Below are positions 20,770 through 32,065 of a stretch of 64,000 nucleotides of DNA, one piece after another. Source of the stretch: Dendrolimus kikuchii. Its lineage: Eukaryota > Arthropoda > Insecta > Lepidoptera > Lasiocampidae. The notes below the pieces were generated by a model that ran no database searches, was not told the origin of the DNA, and saw only the letters and a list, made by a program, of their open reading frames with translations. The translations under genes were made by a program, and so were the position numbers. The DNA lies in the NCBI GenBank assembly GCA_019925095.2, contig CM034394.1, positions 25,160,272 through 25,224,271 on the forward strand, written 5' to 3'. The first letter of the stretch is position 1. Each line of letters starts with the position of its first letter.

Positions 20770-21466
20770 AATTTCACAATAAGCCGCAGACAAAAGCTAG
20801 TATTATAAATGTGAATAAGAGCTTGTTTCTTTATTACACTTTCACGGATTAGCTACCCAAACGATCGTCAGGAACTTATTATCAGGGGTGTATGTATATA
20901 TTGTTAGAGGTATATAAATTGTCAGGCGTATATAAATTGTCAGAGGTATATAAAAGGACATAGGGTATCTTTCATCCAGATAATAGAACTGTTCCCGATA
21001 GACCGGCTAGAATTCGAACCTGTTGCGAAGACGCGGATGAGTTAGCTAGTGAGCTACCACGACTTGTATTTATGGTACAATTCACACCTTACAAGTGTGA
21101 TTGGAAGCCGCTGTCATGGAGACGTTCTTGACTCCCTCCCCTTTCCCTTTGGGTAGTTAATTAAACGTCAGCCTAAGGAATATTCGCGTCATTAGGACTC
21201 GAGGCGTTGCAGTGACGGCCGGATGTGCCGGCTCCCCCCCCCCACCCCACGTCCGCTTCCGCCCTCCCCCCACCTTCCTCTGCAGTGTCTGCGACCTCTG
21301 ATTTGTTGTGAGAATTTTTTTATACGCGAATTTGAATGAACTCCTTTTCTACGAAACCATATTTTTTTTAATAGTAGGCAAAAGCTTAGCCCACACAACC
21401 ACAGGGGTCGTCGAAATACAAGTTTCGCGTGTGTCTGCCGATGGAAAAATATTTTAAGAATGAAAT
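20770..21466. other. Spacer with a SINE head fragment and GC-rich block
   Basis: 20992-21066, minus strand, contains a tRNA-like head (box B aggttcgaattc). 20900-20960 holds three short direct repeats of gtatataaattgtcag. 21195-21300 is a C-rich block. No gene recognised. Confidence 0.45.
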
Positions 21467-21702
21467 GAGCCAGGTGGTAGGGCATTTGCCCAACTGGATG
21501 GCTACCACCCCTGGTCTAAAGTATGTCGCCATAACAACCTTGAGTTGTGTTCCGGCATTAGTGACCAGGTTCCAGTTTCCCTTAAGAGAGCAGCAGCGCA
21601 TTTGTAGCAACTTTGCTGTTGCAAATGTCCATAGGCGATGGTAACCGCTTTCCATAAAGTGGGCCGTCTGCCTGTCTGCTGATCTCCTGCGATAAAAAAA
21701 AA
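21467..21702 (+). mobile_element. Retroposon family A, copy 6 (starts at ccaggtggtaggg)
   Basis: 5' start identical to copies 2 and 17; 3' half intact with poly(A). Confidence 0.9.
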
Positions 21703-22094
21703 GAAATAGAATTTCATAACTAAATTATAACCGCGTGCGAAACATTAGAAATTGGTTTCAACGTTCGCTGAAATTTCACGACGTGAAACCAATTTGAACA
21801 TCGACATATTAATTAGGTTACACGTAGGACCAATTATTGGAAACGCAAGCATTTACACATGTTTTCACGAAATATTTCTTCGAATAAAGTCTTTTTCTTT
21901 CTTTCTTTCTTTTTTTTATCTCTGGATATTTTTATAAATAGACATACTTTACACAATTATTTATCGAAAAATCAATAGGATTGTAGCAAACAGTGTACAA
22001 TTTTGCCATTTTGCCTATAGCCAAACATAAGAAAATACTCTCGACATAATGACTGGACATACTAAAAACTCAGAATATTCGGTTCCTGGCATGC
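21703..22094. other. Unassigned spacer
   Basis: No gene recognised; a (CTTT)n-like tract lies near 21893-21912. Confidence 0.4.
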
Positions 22095-22406
22095 ATCCTT
22101 GCAGGAACGGAGATAGAATACAATTTCCTGCGGCCGGGCGGCCTGTCGTAAGAGGCGACTTAACAACCCACAGCCAGGTGGTAGGGCATTTGGCCGACTG
22201 GACGGCTACCAACCCTGGTATAAAGCATGTCGACATAACAACCTGGAGTTGTGTTCCGGCATTAGTGACCAGGTTCCAGTCCCCTTTAAGAGAGCAGCAG
22301 CGCATTTGTAGCACGTCCGGTGTTGCAAATGTCCATAGGCGATGCTAACCGCTTTTAATCAAGTGGGCCGTCTGCCTGTTTACTAAACTCCTGCAATAAA
22401 AAAAAA
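22095..22406 (+). mobile_element. Retroposon family A, copy 7 (full length)
   Basis: Complete, from atccttgcaggaacgg to cctgcaataaaaaaaaa. Confidence 0.92.
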
Positions 22407-22439
22407 TGTTAAATTTCATACGAACTTTCCTTTATTTAC

Positions 22440-22543
22440 TCTAGGTGTCTGGGATCGGCCTCAGAGAAGTCCGTTGTATAATACATGGCAAAACAATCTG
22501 TGTGTATGTCTAGTTTGTCCGTAGTCAAATAAAGAAAACTTTA
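22440..22543 (+). mobile_element. SINE C, copy 4 (3' part)
   Basis: ctaggtgtctgggatcggcc through gtttgtccgtagtcaaataa matches the 3' half of SINE C. Confidence 0.65.
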
Positions 22544-22790
22544 GAAGCTTGCCACCTCTTAGAAACTCTTCAAAGTGCTTAGAGTTGATATATTTGCTTG
22601 CCTTTAATTACTAATAAAAGCAATAAGTAAAATCCGTTCAGTACCGTCCTTTGTTTTCGATGAAGTAGGATGCTTACGTCGTCAATATGCCCCTATAACA
22701 GCTTCCCATACTTACCTTGATATTATGATACCGCTTTTATTGAAATTTTAATACCCTATGAGAAGTCTGTTAAGTATAGATAGAATGTAA

Positions 22791-23325
22791 TCTATATATT
22801 AATACGTGAAGCATAAACTTTGTACCCCCTTATAGTTTACTAGCTGTGCCCGCGACGCCATCCGCGTGGAATTTGTTTTCGAAGCCGCCCTCCCGATTTT
22901 GAAACATTTTTCATTGCTGCTCCGCTCCTATTGGTCTTAGCGTGATGATATATAGCCTATAGCCTTCCTCGATAAATGGGCTATCCAACACTGAAAGAAT
23001 TTTTCAAATCGGATCAGCGGTTCCTGAGATTAGCGCGTTTAAACAAACAAACAAACTCTTCAGCTTTATAATATTAGTATAGATATAGAGAAGAAGCGAC
23101 GTATGCTATTTTTTTAAATTATGCATAAAAAATACATTAAATAAATAAAAAAAACATAACACACGCTACCATGTATTTGACACACACATACATATATACT
23201 CTTTTGTTTATTGTTCAAGTCAAATTAACAGTGTAGCCTTGGCGGAATCTGTGATTATAGAAGTATAGTCTTTGACATTAATTATTATGATCGAATTTCG
23301 ACCACGGGCGACCACAAGTAAATTG
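22791..23325 (+). mobile_element. Repeat G, copy 1, split by Helitron F9
   Basis: Left part 22791-22839 (tctatatattaatacgtgaa) and right part 23084-23325 (gagaagaagcgacgtatgc, catgtatttgacacacaca, aacagtgtagccttggcg, gaatttcgaccacgggcg) match G2 at 40013-40332 in inverse orientation. The TC start and AT-rich 5' end suggest that G itself is Helitron-like. Confidence 0.75.
22840..23083 (-). mobile_element. Helitron F9, inserted in repeat G
   Basis: The left edge is aCTAGctgtgcccgcgac and the right edge tattagtataGA|T. Removing 244 bp restores tatagtttatatagagaag, identical to the uninterrupted G2 copy. This is direct proof of a Helitron insertion between A and T without TSD. Confidence 0.92.
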
Positions 23326-23642
23326 TAATCGAGTTTTTAGGTGACAACATAGAGCTCGATTTGCCATGCAGTTTTTAATTTCAACAAACGTGTAATATTG
23401 GTTACAAATTGATGACAGCTCTAAGTTAAGTGGTATTTTATTTTCTGTTGTGGTATTTGATCAGTAGGTTACTTTTCAGAATGTGTTCTTGAGGTGTGAG
23501 AGAAATCAAACTAAGTTTTTGCTTTTAAGTATTTTAAACTGTCATGTTGTTCACATACAACATGTACATAAGTATAATTACTACACACTAAGACCTAAGG
23601 AGTGGACCGATGTGTTCCGCGAGACAAGACGGGTCTGTCGCA
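23326..23642. other. Unassigned spacer
   Basis: No gene recognised. Confidence 0.4.
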
Positions 23643-23954
23643 GTGCAGGAACGGAGAAAGAATACAATTTCCTGCGGCCGGGCGGCCTGTCGTAAGAGGC
23701 GACAAAACAACCCACAGCCAGGTGGTAGAGTATTTGCTCGACTGGATGGCGACCACCCCTGGTCTAGAGTATGCCGCCATAACAACCTTGTGTTGTGTTC
23801 CGGCATTAATGACCAGGTTCCAGTCTCCTTTAAGAGAGCAGCAGCGCATTTGTAGCACCTTTGGTGTTGCGAATGTCCATAGGCGATGGTAACCGCTTTC
23901 CATCAAGTGGGCCGTCTGCCTGTCTGCTGAACTCCTGCAATAAAAAAATAAAAG
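23643..23954 (+). mobile_element. Retroposon family A, copy 8 (full length)
   Basis: It runs from gtgcaggaacggagaaag to cctgcaataaaaaaataaaa. Confidence 0.92.
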
Positions 23955-24086
23955 TAAAAAAATATGCGGGTAAGACTACCAAACGCGCGCCGTAGTTGCC
24001 CGAGCGCAAAACTGCTGACAAAACGACCTGTGTCACCACAGTTATTAAGTGTTTTAATTATGCTTGTATAGAAAATCTTAAAGACA

Positions 24087-24423
24087 GTTGGTCTGAAAGA
24101 GAGTGTCGGGGTAAAGGTAAGGAAAGGAATGCTCCGGTGGTTCGGACATGTAGAAAGAATGCATGATGAAAGAATGAATAAACAGATATACAATGCAAAA
24201 GTGGATGGATGCAGAAGTCGTGGAAGGCCACGACACACTTTCCATGATCAAATTGATCGTGTACTAGCAGAAGGTGATATTAGGAGCCTTAAGAACAGAT
24301 GAGCGTGCATGACAAGAGTTATGAATGTCAAAGAAGCAAGTGAGGTGTGTAATAATAAGCCTAAATGGCGCTCTGTTGTTCGTGCCTACCCCGCAAGGGA
24401 ACTGGCGTGAAGTTATGTATGTT
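24087..24423 (+). mobile_element. RTE-clade LINE 3' end, copy B9
   Basis: Starts at agttggtctgaaagagag, ends in one to two ATGT units. A TGA at about 24300 (cagatgagc) interrupts the frame. TSD not clear. Confidence 0.88.
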
Positions 24424-25257
24424 AGGCAGACTGCCAGAGATAAAGTATCCAAAAGGCTGATAGCATTGTCACAATAGAAAGTAATGTTGATTCACTGTGC
24501 GAGGTACAACCCAGTTCTCTGCTTGGATAACTTTTCACGTATTACTGTAACTACGCAGTATATGATTAAGGCCTTCAATACAGTGAAAAAGAAACAAATT
24601 CACTTCCAATAAATATAACAGAAAGATAATTATGTAAAGCGATGTAACGACAATACTAACAGAATCAATACGTCAGTCACCGCACACACACAATCAATCG
24701 GTTACTCAAAACTCAAGCGACAAAGCAATTCTCAAGAAACTTCAAAGTCGCACATCATAAACGCTTCCGACCTCACTCGACCTCACGAATTCTAAGAGGT
24801 TCCCTCCTAATATGCGTACGTGAGTGCTCACAATGACCATAGTGATGGGGCTTGGGCGAAATTTAGTCAGTCGAATCGGACAGTAAGGTTATCCGAGTCA
24901 ATCAGTAAAGTTATTCTGGTTTTAATATTTGATAGTACAAATTTTATATTTTTGTGAAGCAATATGCATGTTGAAAGAAAATAAAAAATAGTAAGTAAAA
25001 CCAAAACTTCTAAATTTAAATAATTGATAAAAGGCGATAAGATTTTTCTTTAAAAAACAGTGTCCGAATAGCAATTTATTTATCAAAGAGGAAAGATTTG
25101 TATTTTTATATTTTTGTAACGAATAAACTCAAAAACTACACCACCGATTTCAAAAATTCTTTCACCATTAGAACGCTACATTATCCCCAATCGATATAGG
25201 TTATATTTATTACTAGAAAAATTAGGGATCCCTAGTAATTTCATAAATTATTAGATT
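24424..25257. other. Unassigned region with repeat P
   Basis: 25110-25240 (ataaactcaaaaactacacc, accgatttcaaaaattcttt) matches 61684-61787 (repeat P). No gene recognised in the rest. Confidence 0.45.
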
Positions 25258-25271
25258 AGTAGATTTTAATC

Positions 25272-25701
25272 GAAACGCGGTCGAGATGCGAGCACTGCGC
25301 AAAATCTGCGCAGTGACGCTCCCGGACCGCGTTCGTAATACCGAAGTAAGAAAGAGAGTTGGTCTGAAAGAGAGTGTCGGGGTGAAGGTAAGGAAAGGAA
25401 TGCTCCGGTGGTTCGGGCATGTGGAAAGAATGCACGATGAAAGAATGACTAAACAGATATACAATGCAAAAGTAGATGGATGCAGAAGTCGTGGAAGGCC
25501 ACGACACACCTTCCATGATCAAATTGATCGTGTACTAGCAGAAGGTGATGTTAGGAGCCTTAAGAATAGACGAGCGTGCATGACAAGAGTTATGAATGTC
25601 AAAGAAGCAAATGAGGTGTGTAAGAATAAGCCTAAATGGCACTCTGTTGTTCGTGCCTACCCCGCAAGGGAACTGGCGTGAAGTTATGTATGTATGTATG
25701 C
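25272..25701 (+). mobile_element. RTE-clade LINE 3' end, copy B10
   Basis: TSDs agtagattttaatc (25258-25271) and agtagatttgaatc (25702-25715), one mismatch. The 131-codon frame adds MRALRKICAVTLPDRVRNTE upstream of the usual segment, extending the visible RTE C-terminal domain. Confidence 0.93.
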
Positions 25702-25715
25702 AGTAGATTTGAATC

Positions 25716-27039
25716 CAATAATGTCTACTAAGCATATTGCTATAGTGAGAAAGTTAAATATTGCTGGGAGCACGATTACAGCTTGGGTTTCAAGATAGGC
25801 TGTGTCTAGGGAGCTCCAACGCGGCTAGGTTAAATGCCAACCGTTTACCGTCATATACCGAATTGTATTACTGTACGTGATATACGGAGTTGAGATGAAA
25901 CACCGTGATGCTTTAGTTTTTGGGTTTACCTTTGTACCTGATCACCTACTTCTGTTTCGGAGTGGAAGCGTGGGGTCCATGACGAGTTAGATCTCGAAAA
26001 TATATACCAATCACCAGGGCTGCTAAACAGTTCGAACTTTTGCATGCCAGTATCGCGACTTTTACTAAGTCACATTGCCTTGCTACCCTAGTTTGTGACG
26101 ATAAAAGAATTTATTTTCTGGAAAACCTACAGCTAAATACATTTAATTAGATAACTATAATTAACAAAAGAAAGCCAATGACAGGTTTTCACTAATAAGC
26201 TATTGGTTAAAAGTAAGATGCAGACTTAAAAAAGGCACCGAGATTCCTAGTCTTAGAAATACTGATTACAAATGGGTCGATGACATCGTATTTACTTACG
26301 TTATTTAAATAATGACTTGCTCGCATTAGAAATGGGTCTTGTCTGTAATTAGCAAAACTTAAAGGTACCTTTATGGATTGATTAAATCGTATAGACTTGC
26401 TGGAATGTTTTAGTGTGGGTCTCTGACATTACTCATCAGTCCCGCATTATCTTAAGGTTAAAACAATACCTCGTCAAACGAGTAATTCGAGTGTAATTTG
26501 TACGCTGTTCCACATCACTAGACCAATCTAAAGAACCGACGGCCCCCTCCCCGCCCAGTAGGACAGCGTGGTCAAAAATATAAAGGACCAAAATTAAATT
26601 CCGCACGGCCCATAAAGTATAGAGTTACGTCATTATGAACGTTCAGCAATGGCCGAAATTTTCGCCTTTCGCATTACTGCGGCCTAAGCAAAAATCGTAG
26701 AAACCTTTTTGATACACGATATTTTTGTCAGTGGGAAAGATTTTACGTGTAGGAAAACTGATATTTCATTATATTTTCTTTTAGAGCCATATGAAACTAA
26801 AAACTTCAAGTTGAAAAGGTTAGTTAGTAAAAGTTGGAGAATTTTGTTTTATAACTTGATTTCATAATTCAACAGATGATAAAAGTAGATTTTTAACGGT
26901 TTCAATCGCGGTATTTTATTTGATTTTTATTCTCTATGGAAGCCTAAATTTATCTTAGATTTAGCTCCCATAGAGTAAATAATAACTGTAAACAAAAATT
27001 AAAATTAAATAATGAAAGTGAATTGTATTAAGTAAATCT
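25716..27039. other. Unassigned region with repeat N fragment
   Basis: 26885-27010 contains tttttaacggtttcaatcgc, tctatggaagcc and ctcccatagagtaaataat, matching repeat N. No gene or other repeat recognised over the remaining 1.2 kb. Confidence 0.45.
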
Positions 27040-27373
27040 TCTACCTATATATATAAAAGAAAGTCGTGTTCATTACACTATTTATAACTCAAGAACGGCT
27101 GTACCAATTTGGATGAAAATTGGTGGAGAGTTAGCTTAGCACCAGGAAACGGACATAAGATACTTTTCATCCCGTTGGAACCGGTAGGTGGCGCTCATAT
27201 CGGGTTCTAGAATCCTCCTAATCACCTGGAATGATTTTGGTGATATTGTTTTTCTGTGTTTGAATGGGTTCCCGGATGGTTTAGATCCGGAATTAGAACC
27301 GGTAGGTGGCGCTGAGATCGGGTTCTAGATTTTTATTTTTTCAGTGCAGGACAACGTCTGCCGGGGCCGCTAG
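27040..27373 (+). mobile_element. Helitron F4, non-autonomous
   Basis: AT-rich start (tctacctatatatataaaa), two ggaaccggtaggtggcgctg-type blocks, and end gccgCTAG before T (27374). Sister of F2. Confidence 0.82.
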
Positions 27374-27954
27374 TTTTATATAATAAAATGTGTGATATTT
27401 TTTGTCCCGGGAATTCCGCGGGAGTTTTAAGTCAAGCGTTGACGAAATCGCATATGCTTGTTATTTTCATATAACTCTTACACCAAAAATCTAATAGATT
27501 TCAACTTACATGAAAGTTAACAATCATAATTTAACCCAGCAATGCCGCTTTAGTTTAAAGCGTAACCATACATTAAACACATTGGTGAGATGATTTGAAC
27601 AAAACCCACTTTTATGTTCTCAACTTTTAGGTTAGAATTTCCGAACTGACAGTTGTAAACGTCAAAATTGCCGCGCGTTTGAACGTCACGCCGTTCGCTG
27701 TCACGCAACATTTGATTTGAATCTGGAACTCTTTAAAATGTCGTAACGGATGCCATGTCTTCCGTATTTTTGTGTTTGATATAAGTTTTATGGTTTTTCT
27801 AATGACCGCGTCGCGTCGGGTGCTTAAGATTTAAGTATACGTACGTGATTTTAATGCAAATCATCGGCCGTATAACACCGCTTGGTCTAAATTATTATGT
27901 ACCTCGGCTTATATCGGTTTTTATTGCTGACCAGACGTCGTGAATTAAATTAAC
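27374..27954. other. Unassigned spacer
   Basis: No gene recognised. A motif ccgcgcgtttgaacgtcacg near 27672 is GC-richer but unmatched. Confidence 0.4.
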
Positions 27955-27966
27955 TAATTATTTATT

Positions 27967-28223
27967 TTTATTTTTATTTGAACGGACAGTATTCCCCCCA
28001 CGCTTGTCCAAGGCGGCTTGGCAGCTCTGTCAGATTGGTTATCTCGATGTGCAGATTGCATCACGATGTTTTCCTTCACCGTTATCAGCACATGGTAATT
28101 GTAACAATATGCACATTAGATCAGAAAACTGCCTAAGTGGTGCATGCGTCCGGGCTAGGATCGAACCCGTGCCCTTTTGAGCCTGGGACGCGCGCGCTAG
28201 CAATTACGCTACCACGACTTCTT
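27967..28223 (-). mobile_element. tRNA-derived SINE E, copy 2
   Basis: Perfect 12-bp TSDs taattatttatt at 27955-27966 and 28224-28235. The minus strand begins with a tRNA-like head (box B cgggttcgatcctag) and ends in a T/A-rich tail. Confidence 0.9.
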
Positions 28224-28235
28224 TAATTATTTATT

Positions 28236-28680
28236 AATAATGAATTAATTTATTTATTAATGTGACCTAAAGCATGTACGATAAAGCTGTATTTGGTTAT
28301 GAGCACTTGTCGCTAAAAAAAATTACTTGTTTATGCAAAATATTCAAAAAGAAGACAATAATAATTTAAAATTTTTAACATATTATTCGTTTTTTCTTTA
28401 ACCTATATGTAACTTTTTATTTATGGTTTAAGACTGTCGCGGCACGAATTACCAAAGGAACGTACACACCGGTCCAGCCGAGTATGAAATCAGTACGCTC
28501 GCGCCGGTGTGTACGCGCAATATAAAAACTGCCTATGACAAACGCTCTTAGTCTACGGCCAACGGCCAATATTCAAAATTCACTACGGAACGAAAACAAA
28601 CGATTGTACGCGGAATAAAAAAATATTGTAAAATCCAATAATATTAAAATACACGCATTTCTCAAGCTAATGGTGCTTGA
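28236..28680. other. Unassigned spacer with inverted repeat
   Basis: A 12-bp perfect inverted repeat, cgtacacaccgg (28461-28472) and ccggtgtgtacg (28504-28515), has a 31-bp loop. No gene recognised. Confidence 0.5.
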
Positions 28681-28842
28681 TTTTTTTTATTGCAGGAGTT
28701 CAGCAGACAGGCAGACGGCCCACTTGATGGAAAGCGGTTACCATTGCCATCGCGTTGCAAATGTCCATAGGCGATGGTAACCGCTTTCCATCGTGTGGGC
28801 TGCCTGCCTGTCTGCTGAACTCGTGTAATAAATAAATAAAAA
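28681..28842. mobile_element. Retroposon family A, copy 9: head-to-head hairpin
   Basis: The left arm is the 3' end of A in minus orientation (28681-28746) and the right arm the same 3' end in plus orientation (28754-28842). Together they form a large palindrome with a loop of about 10 bp. Confidence 0.85.
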
Positions 28843-28847
28843 CATCA

Positions 28848-28885
28848 TACGAGCGTTAAATCCCGGTTGCGTTCTCCAGTTCGCC
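28848..28885 (-). repeat. RTE family S scrap
   Basis: catcatacgagcgttaaatc and ccggttgcgttc match the 3' end of the S remnant at 38628-38665. Confidence 0.5.
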
Positions 28886-28971
28886 CGATCTTCGGCATCT
28901 CAAACGTATTAATATATAGATATCACACATCACAAATAACATATTACATCCTTCGCCACACCAGCTTTTTT

Positions 28972-29275
28972 TTATTGGACTTGACTTTATGTTGTTGGTC
29001 CGAAGACCTTACAACTTTACCGGGGTTTTTGGGGCGAGTGCCTTCGCGAACCGAAGGCGCTCGAGCCCGGGGGGGCAACTTGCTCGAGGAAGCTCCCTAA
29101 GGAGTTTTACCTCGGCTGGACTGTTGCCATGAGAGGGGGATGAATTTAATGATGCCCACCATAGGGCGACACAAAGCACTAATTGAGAACGGGCGACGGG
29201 TAATATAAAGCCCGAGGGGAAGGATTCCGGCGGGTCGGGATCGGTGGTTTGCGGCGGCCTACGCTATCTTACTGC
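28972..29275 (-). mobile_element. GC-rich LINE 3' UTR-like segment
   Basis: On the minus strand it ends ccaataaaaaaaa (28972-28984), preceded by about 290 bp of GC-rich non-coding sequence. The composition contrasts with its surroundings as in the R1-clade insertion at 2451-3027. A TSD is not clear. Repeat N-like sequence follows at 29265-29345 (cgtttcgcaacgtgttatgg, gagaagaaacggcgaaagaa). Confidence 0.5.
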
Positions 29276-29359
29276 CGTTTCGCAACGTGTTATGGCTGGG
29301 AGAGAAGAAACGGCGAAAGAAACTTCCCAGCAACACGCCTAGTCTATCCTGTGGGGACC

Positions 29360-29894
29360 ACACCAGCGTGAAACGGCCTATATCTGTAACATGCATCATT
29401 ATGAAATTATAAATCTGCGTTATATTCAACTGTCTATTATAGATATATCGGTCTCTTTCATTCACATGTGTTTTGGCAAGGTATATTACAAGACAGTGAC
29501 ATAAATCATCATACGTCCAGGACTATTACAGTGAACTTATTGAGTTTTTATTTTATATTGACCGATATTAATAAAAGTATAATTAAATACTATAAATAAA
29601 CTAAGTCTAACATCTATTAACAAAAACTAAAATATCCTATAAATAAACCTAACTTAAAAATATATATACAATAGTAAAAAAAAAACTAAAATTAAAATAA
29701 AACCTATATTAAAGCCCGTCCAGCTCCACCAGACCACTGTCGCTGGGCATTGTACCTAGAAGGCTGGCAGCATTACAATACAAAGGCGAGGAGCTGCTTA
29801 ATTTCACCGCCGCGCCCCAGCATGTTGGCAACACCAACAAACAATTGAAATTTGACTTTTGTGACAATAAAAAATATCCCTTAGAAATGTAACG
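29360..29894. other. Unassigned region with a possible M fragment
   Basis: 29712-29830 (accagaccactgtcgctggg, cagcatgttggcaacacc) resembles repeat M in diverged form. No gene recognised. Confidence 0.4.
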
Positions 29895-29902
29895 GTGCAA
29901 AT

Positions 29903-30012
29903 GAATGAATGAATGTCAAAGAAGCAATTGAGGTATGTAAGAATAAGCCTAAATGACGCTCTGTTGATCGTGCCTACCCCGCTAGGGAACTGGCGTGAAG
30001 TTATGTATGTAT
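29903..30012 (+). mobile_element. RTE-clade LINE 3' end, copy B11 (short)
   Basis: Flanked by gtgcaaat at 29895-29902 and 30013-30020. Only the last 30 or so codons and the tail remain. Confidence 0.8.
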
Positions 30013-30026
30013 GTGCAAATTTAGTA

Positions 30027-30245
30027 CATACATACATAACTTCACGCCAGCTCCCTTGCGGGGTAGGCACGAACAACAGAGTGTCATTTAGGCTTATTCT
30101 TACACACCTCACTTGCCTCTTTGACATTCATAACTCTTGTCATGCAAGCTCGTCTGTTCTTAAGGCTCCTGACATCACCTTCTGCTAGTACACGATCAAT
30201 TTGATCATGAAAGGTGTGTCGTGGCCTTCCACGACTTCTGCATTC
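30027..30245 (-). mobile_element. RTE-clade LINE 3' end, copy B12
   Basis: Perfect 13-bp TSDs tgcaaatttagta at 30014-30026 and 30246-30258. It inserted into the TSD of B11, in the opposite orientation, so the two copies converge with their tails facing each other. Confidence 0.92.
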
Positions 30246-30258
30246 TGCAAATTTAGTA

Positions 30259-30770
30259 TATTAATAAAATATCTCTCGCAGTGTTATTTTTACATTTCCT
30301 TAATAGTTTGATTTCATCATATGGAGGCTGGAGCTTACCTTTGAGCGAGGTCTCCTGTTTTGTCGGCTAGGCGTTTTTTAATTTTTTGAAATAATCAAAA
30401 AATTGTCTGTAACTACTGTCAATCAAATCACATTTAAATAGCTCCAAGTTAGCTACTCCGAACAAACAATTCACATTCCGACAACAAAATGATCACATTT
30501 CATAAAAAATAACTATCACGCAACATACGTGTCTCCATTACGTACATAAATCGAAAGTGACGTGACAGAACAATGTACCGGCGTGACTCATGAATGGTAC
30601 TGTTTACTCATGACGTGATGGCCGTGATAGACAATCGTAGTGGATTTTGTATCTACGTGTTACTTTGAACTATTACCGTAATAACACTCTAGGGTGTTAT
30701 TATTAAAATTGTAAAATTGCTGTAATTGGGACGTGAGACATGATAATAAAATTTAAAATTATTTATATAT
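30259..30770. other. Unassigned spacer
   Basis: No gene recognised. Confidence 0.4.
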
Positions 30771-30860
30771 TTTTTTTATTGCATGAGTTCAGCAGACAGA
30801 GAGCCCACCTGATAGAAAGCGGTTACCGTCGCCTATGGACATTTATAACACCAAAGGCGC
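30771..30860 (-). mobile_element. Retroposon family A, copy 10 (fragment)
   Basis: The 3' 90 bp of A with several substitutions, joined directly to D copy 5 at ggcgcggcacagaaaag. Confidence 0.75.
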
Positions 30861-31450
30861 GGCACAGAAAAGAAAAAAACAACACACATGGCACTAGATA
30901 GGACTATGTATAAGTATAGATATAAGGCCAACACTGCACATGCACTTCCTCACAATACCAGCATGTAACAGATACACTCTACATTAGTATAAGTTTAGTA
31001 TTAAAACTAGAATAAATTAATATAATAAGTTTTTTTTTTTTTTTTAAATCGGCAGACAAACACACATATTGTATATCCCCAAATTAAGCAAGTTAAGCTT
31101 GTGTTATGGGTAATATACAACGTACTACTCTGGGGCCGATCCCAGACACCCAGACCATAGTAAATAACGGAGAAAATACGTTTCCGAAATTTACTATACC
31201 AGGAATCGAACCCGGAGCCTCCGCGTTGCAGTGAGGTAGGCCGGTAAAGGCTTAGCCCGCTCAACCACAGAGGCCGTCAGTTATTCTTAAGGTATACCAC
31301 AACATAAAAATTACTAAATGAATGTCACACACAGTAACAAAAATAAACAATAAGCGTGTATGGACTCTAAAATCTTTCATAGAAATTAAGTAGTAAAAAA
31401 GAGTACGGAACTCGAGTCCGTAGAGATGTTATTAATAATAAAAAAAAAAC
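30861..31450 (+). mobile_element. Retroposon family D, copy 5, split by SINE C3
   Basis: Parts 30861-31031 and 31279-31450 are contiguous in other D copies (ataataagttattcttaagg). It ends in gtccgtagagatgttattaa plus an A-rich tail. Confidence 0.75.
31032..31278 (-). mobile_element. tRNA-derived SINE C, copy 3 (best copy)
   Basis: The minus strand carries a pol III type-2 promoter: box A TGGTTGAGCGG (complement at 31257-31267) and box B GGTTCGATTCC (complement at 31202-31212), followed by a body and an A-tail (poly T at left). It sits inside D copy 5 with a short agtt duplication. Confidence 0.88.
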
Positions 31451-31545
31451 ACATCAGTTGTTACCATTTGTAAGAACACAAAAAAAAATATTATTATTAT
31501 TACCTAGTTATTGCATTACTTACAGTGTTTTTCTTTTGTTTATAG

Positions 31546-31590
31546 GTGAGTCACAGCAGCATGGAGAAGATTGCAGTTATAGTTATATAA
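31546..31590 (+). CDS. Candidate 45-bp microexon (unidentified)
   Basis: Preceded by a strong acceptor (gtttttcttttgtttatAG) and followed by a consensus donor (atataa|GTAAGTA). One frame is open through the segment (ESQQHGEDCSYSYI); its phase does not directly join the candidate exon at 18189-18277. No repeat match. It could be a real host microexon or chance. Confidence 0.3.
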   Translation: MSHSSMEKIAVIVI

Positions 31591-31760
31591 GTAAGTAAAC
31601 AATTGATTACAGTATATGACATTTTATGTATGTATAGACGCGTCACAAGCCTACATTGCTGCACCGACATGTCGGTACATATAGTACAAGAAGAATGGAA
31701 AATAATATGAACGCATATAATCGCCCCTACCTTTTTGAAAAGTTTTCGGACTGAATGCAC

Positions 31761-31934
31761 TTTTTTTTATTGCAGGAGATCAGCAGACAGGCAGACGGCC
31801 CACTTTATGGAAAGCGGTTACCATCGCCTATGGACATTTGCAACACCAAAGGTGCTACAAATGCGCTGCTGCTCTCTTAAGGGAAACTGGAACCTGGTCA
31901 CTAATGCCGGAACACAACTCAAGGTTGTTATGGC
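31761..31934 (-). mobile_element. Retroposon family A, copy 11 (truncated)
   Basis: 3' part up to ggttgttatggcg. Confidence 0.88.
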
Positions 31935-32065
31935 GTTATTGGTTGTTATTGAATTTGCTAAATGGGCACCTTTAATGGATTTTATGAAACATTTTTATGG
32001 CTATCTCGCAACCTTGGTTGTTTTTACAAGCTTTTATTTAACTTGCAATTTAACCTATGTATGTA

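Noticed and set aside
21195..21300. CpG-island-like promoter
   Set aside because: It is a C-homopolymer-rich block with no core promoter motif or adjacent coding sequence.
31202..31267. tRNA gene
   Set aside because: Boxes A and B are present, but the sequence is part of dispersed SINE C with an A-tail and does not fold as a complete tRNA by eye.
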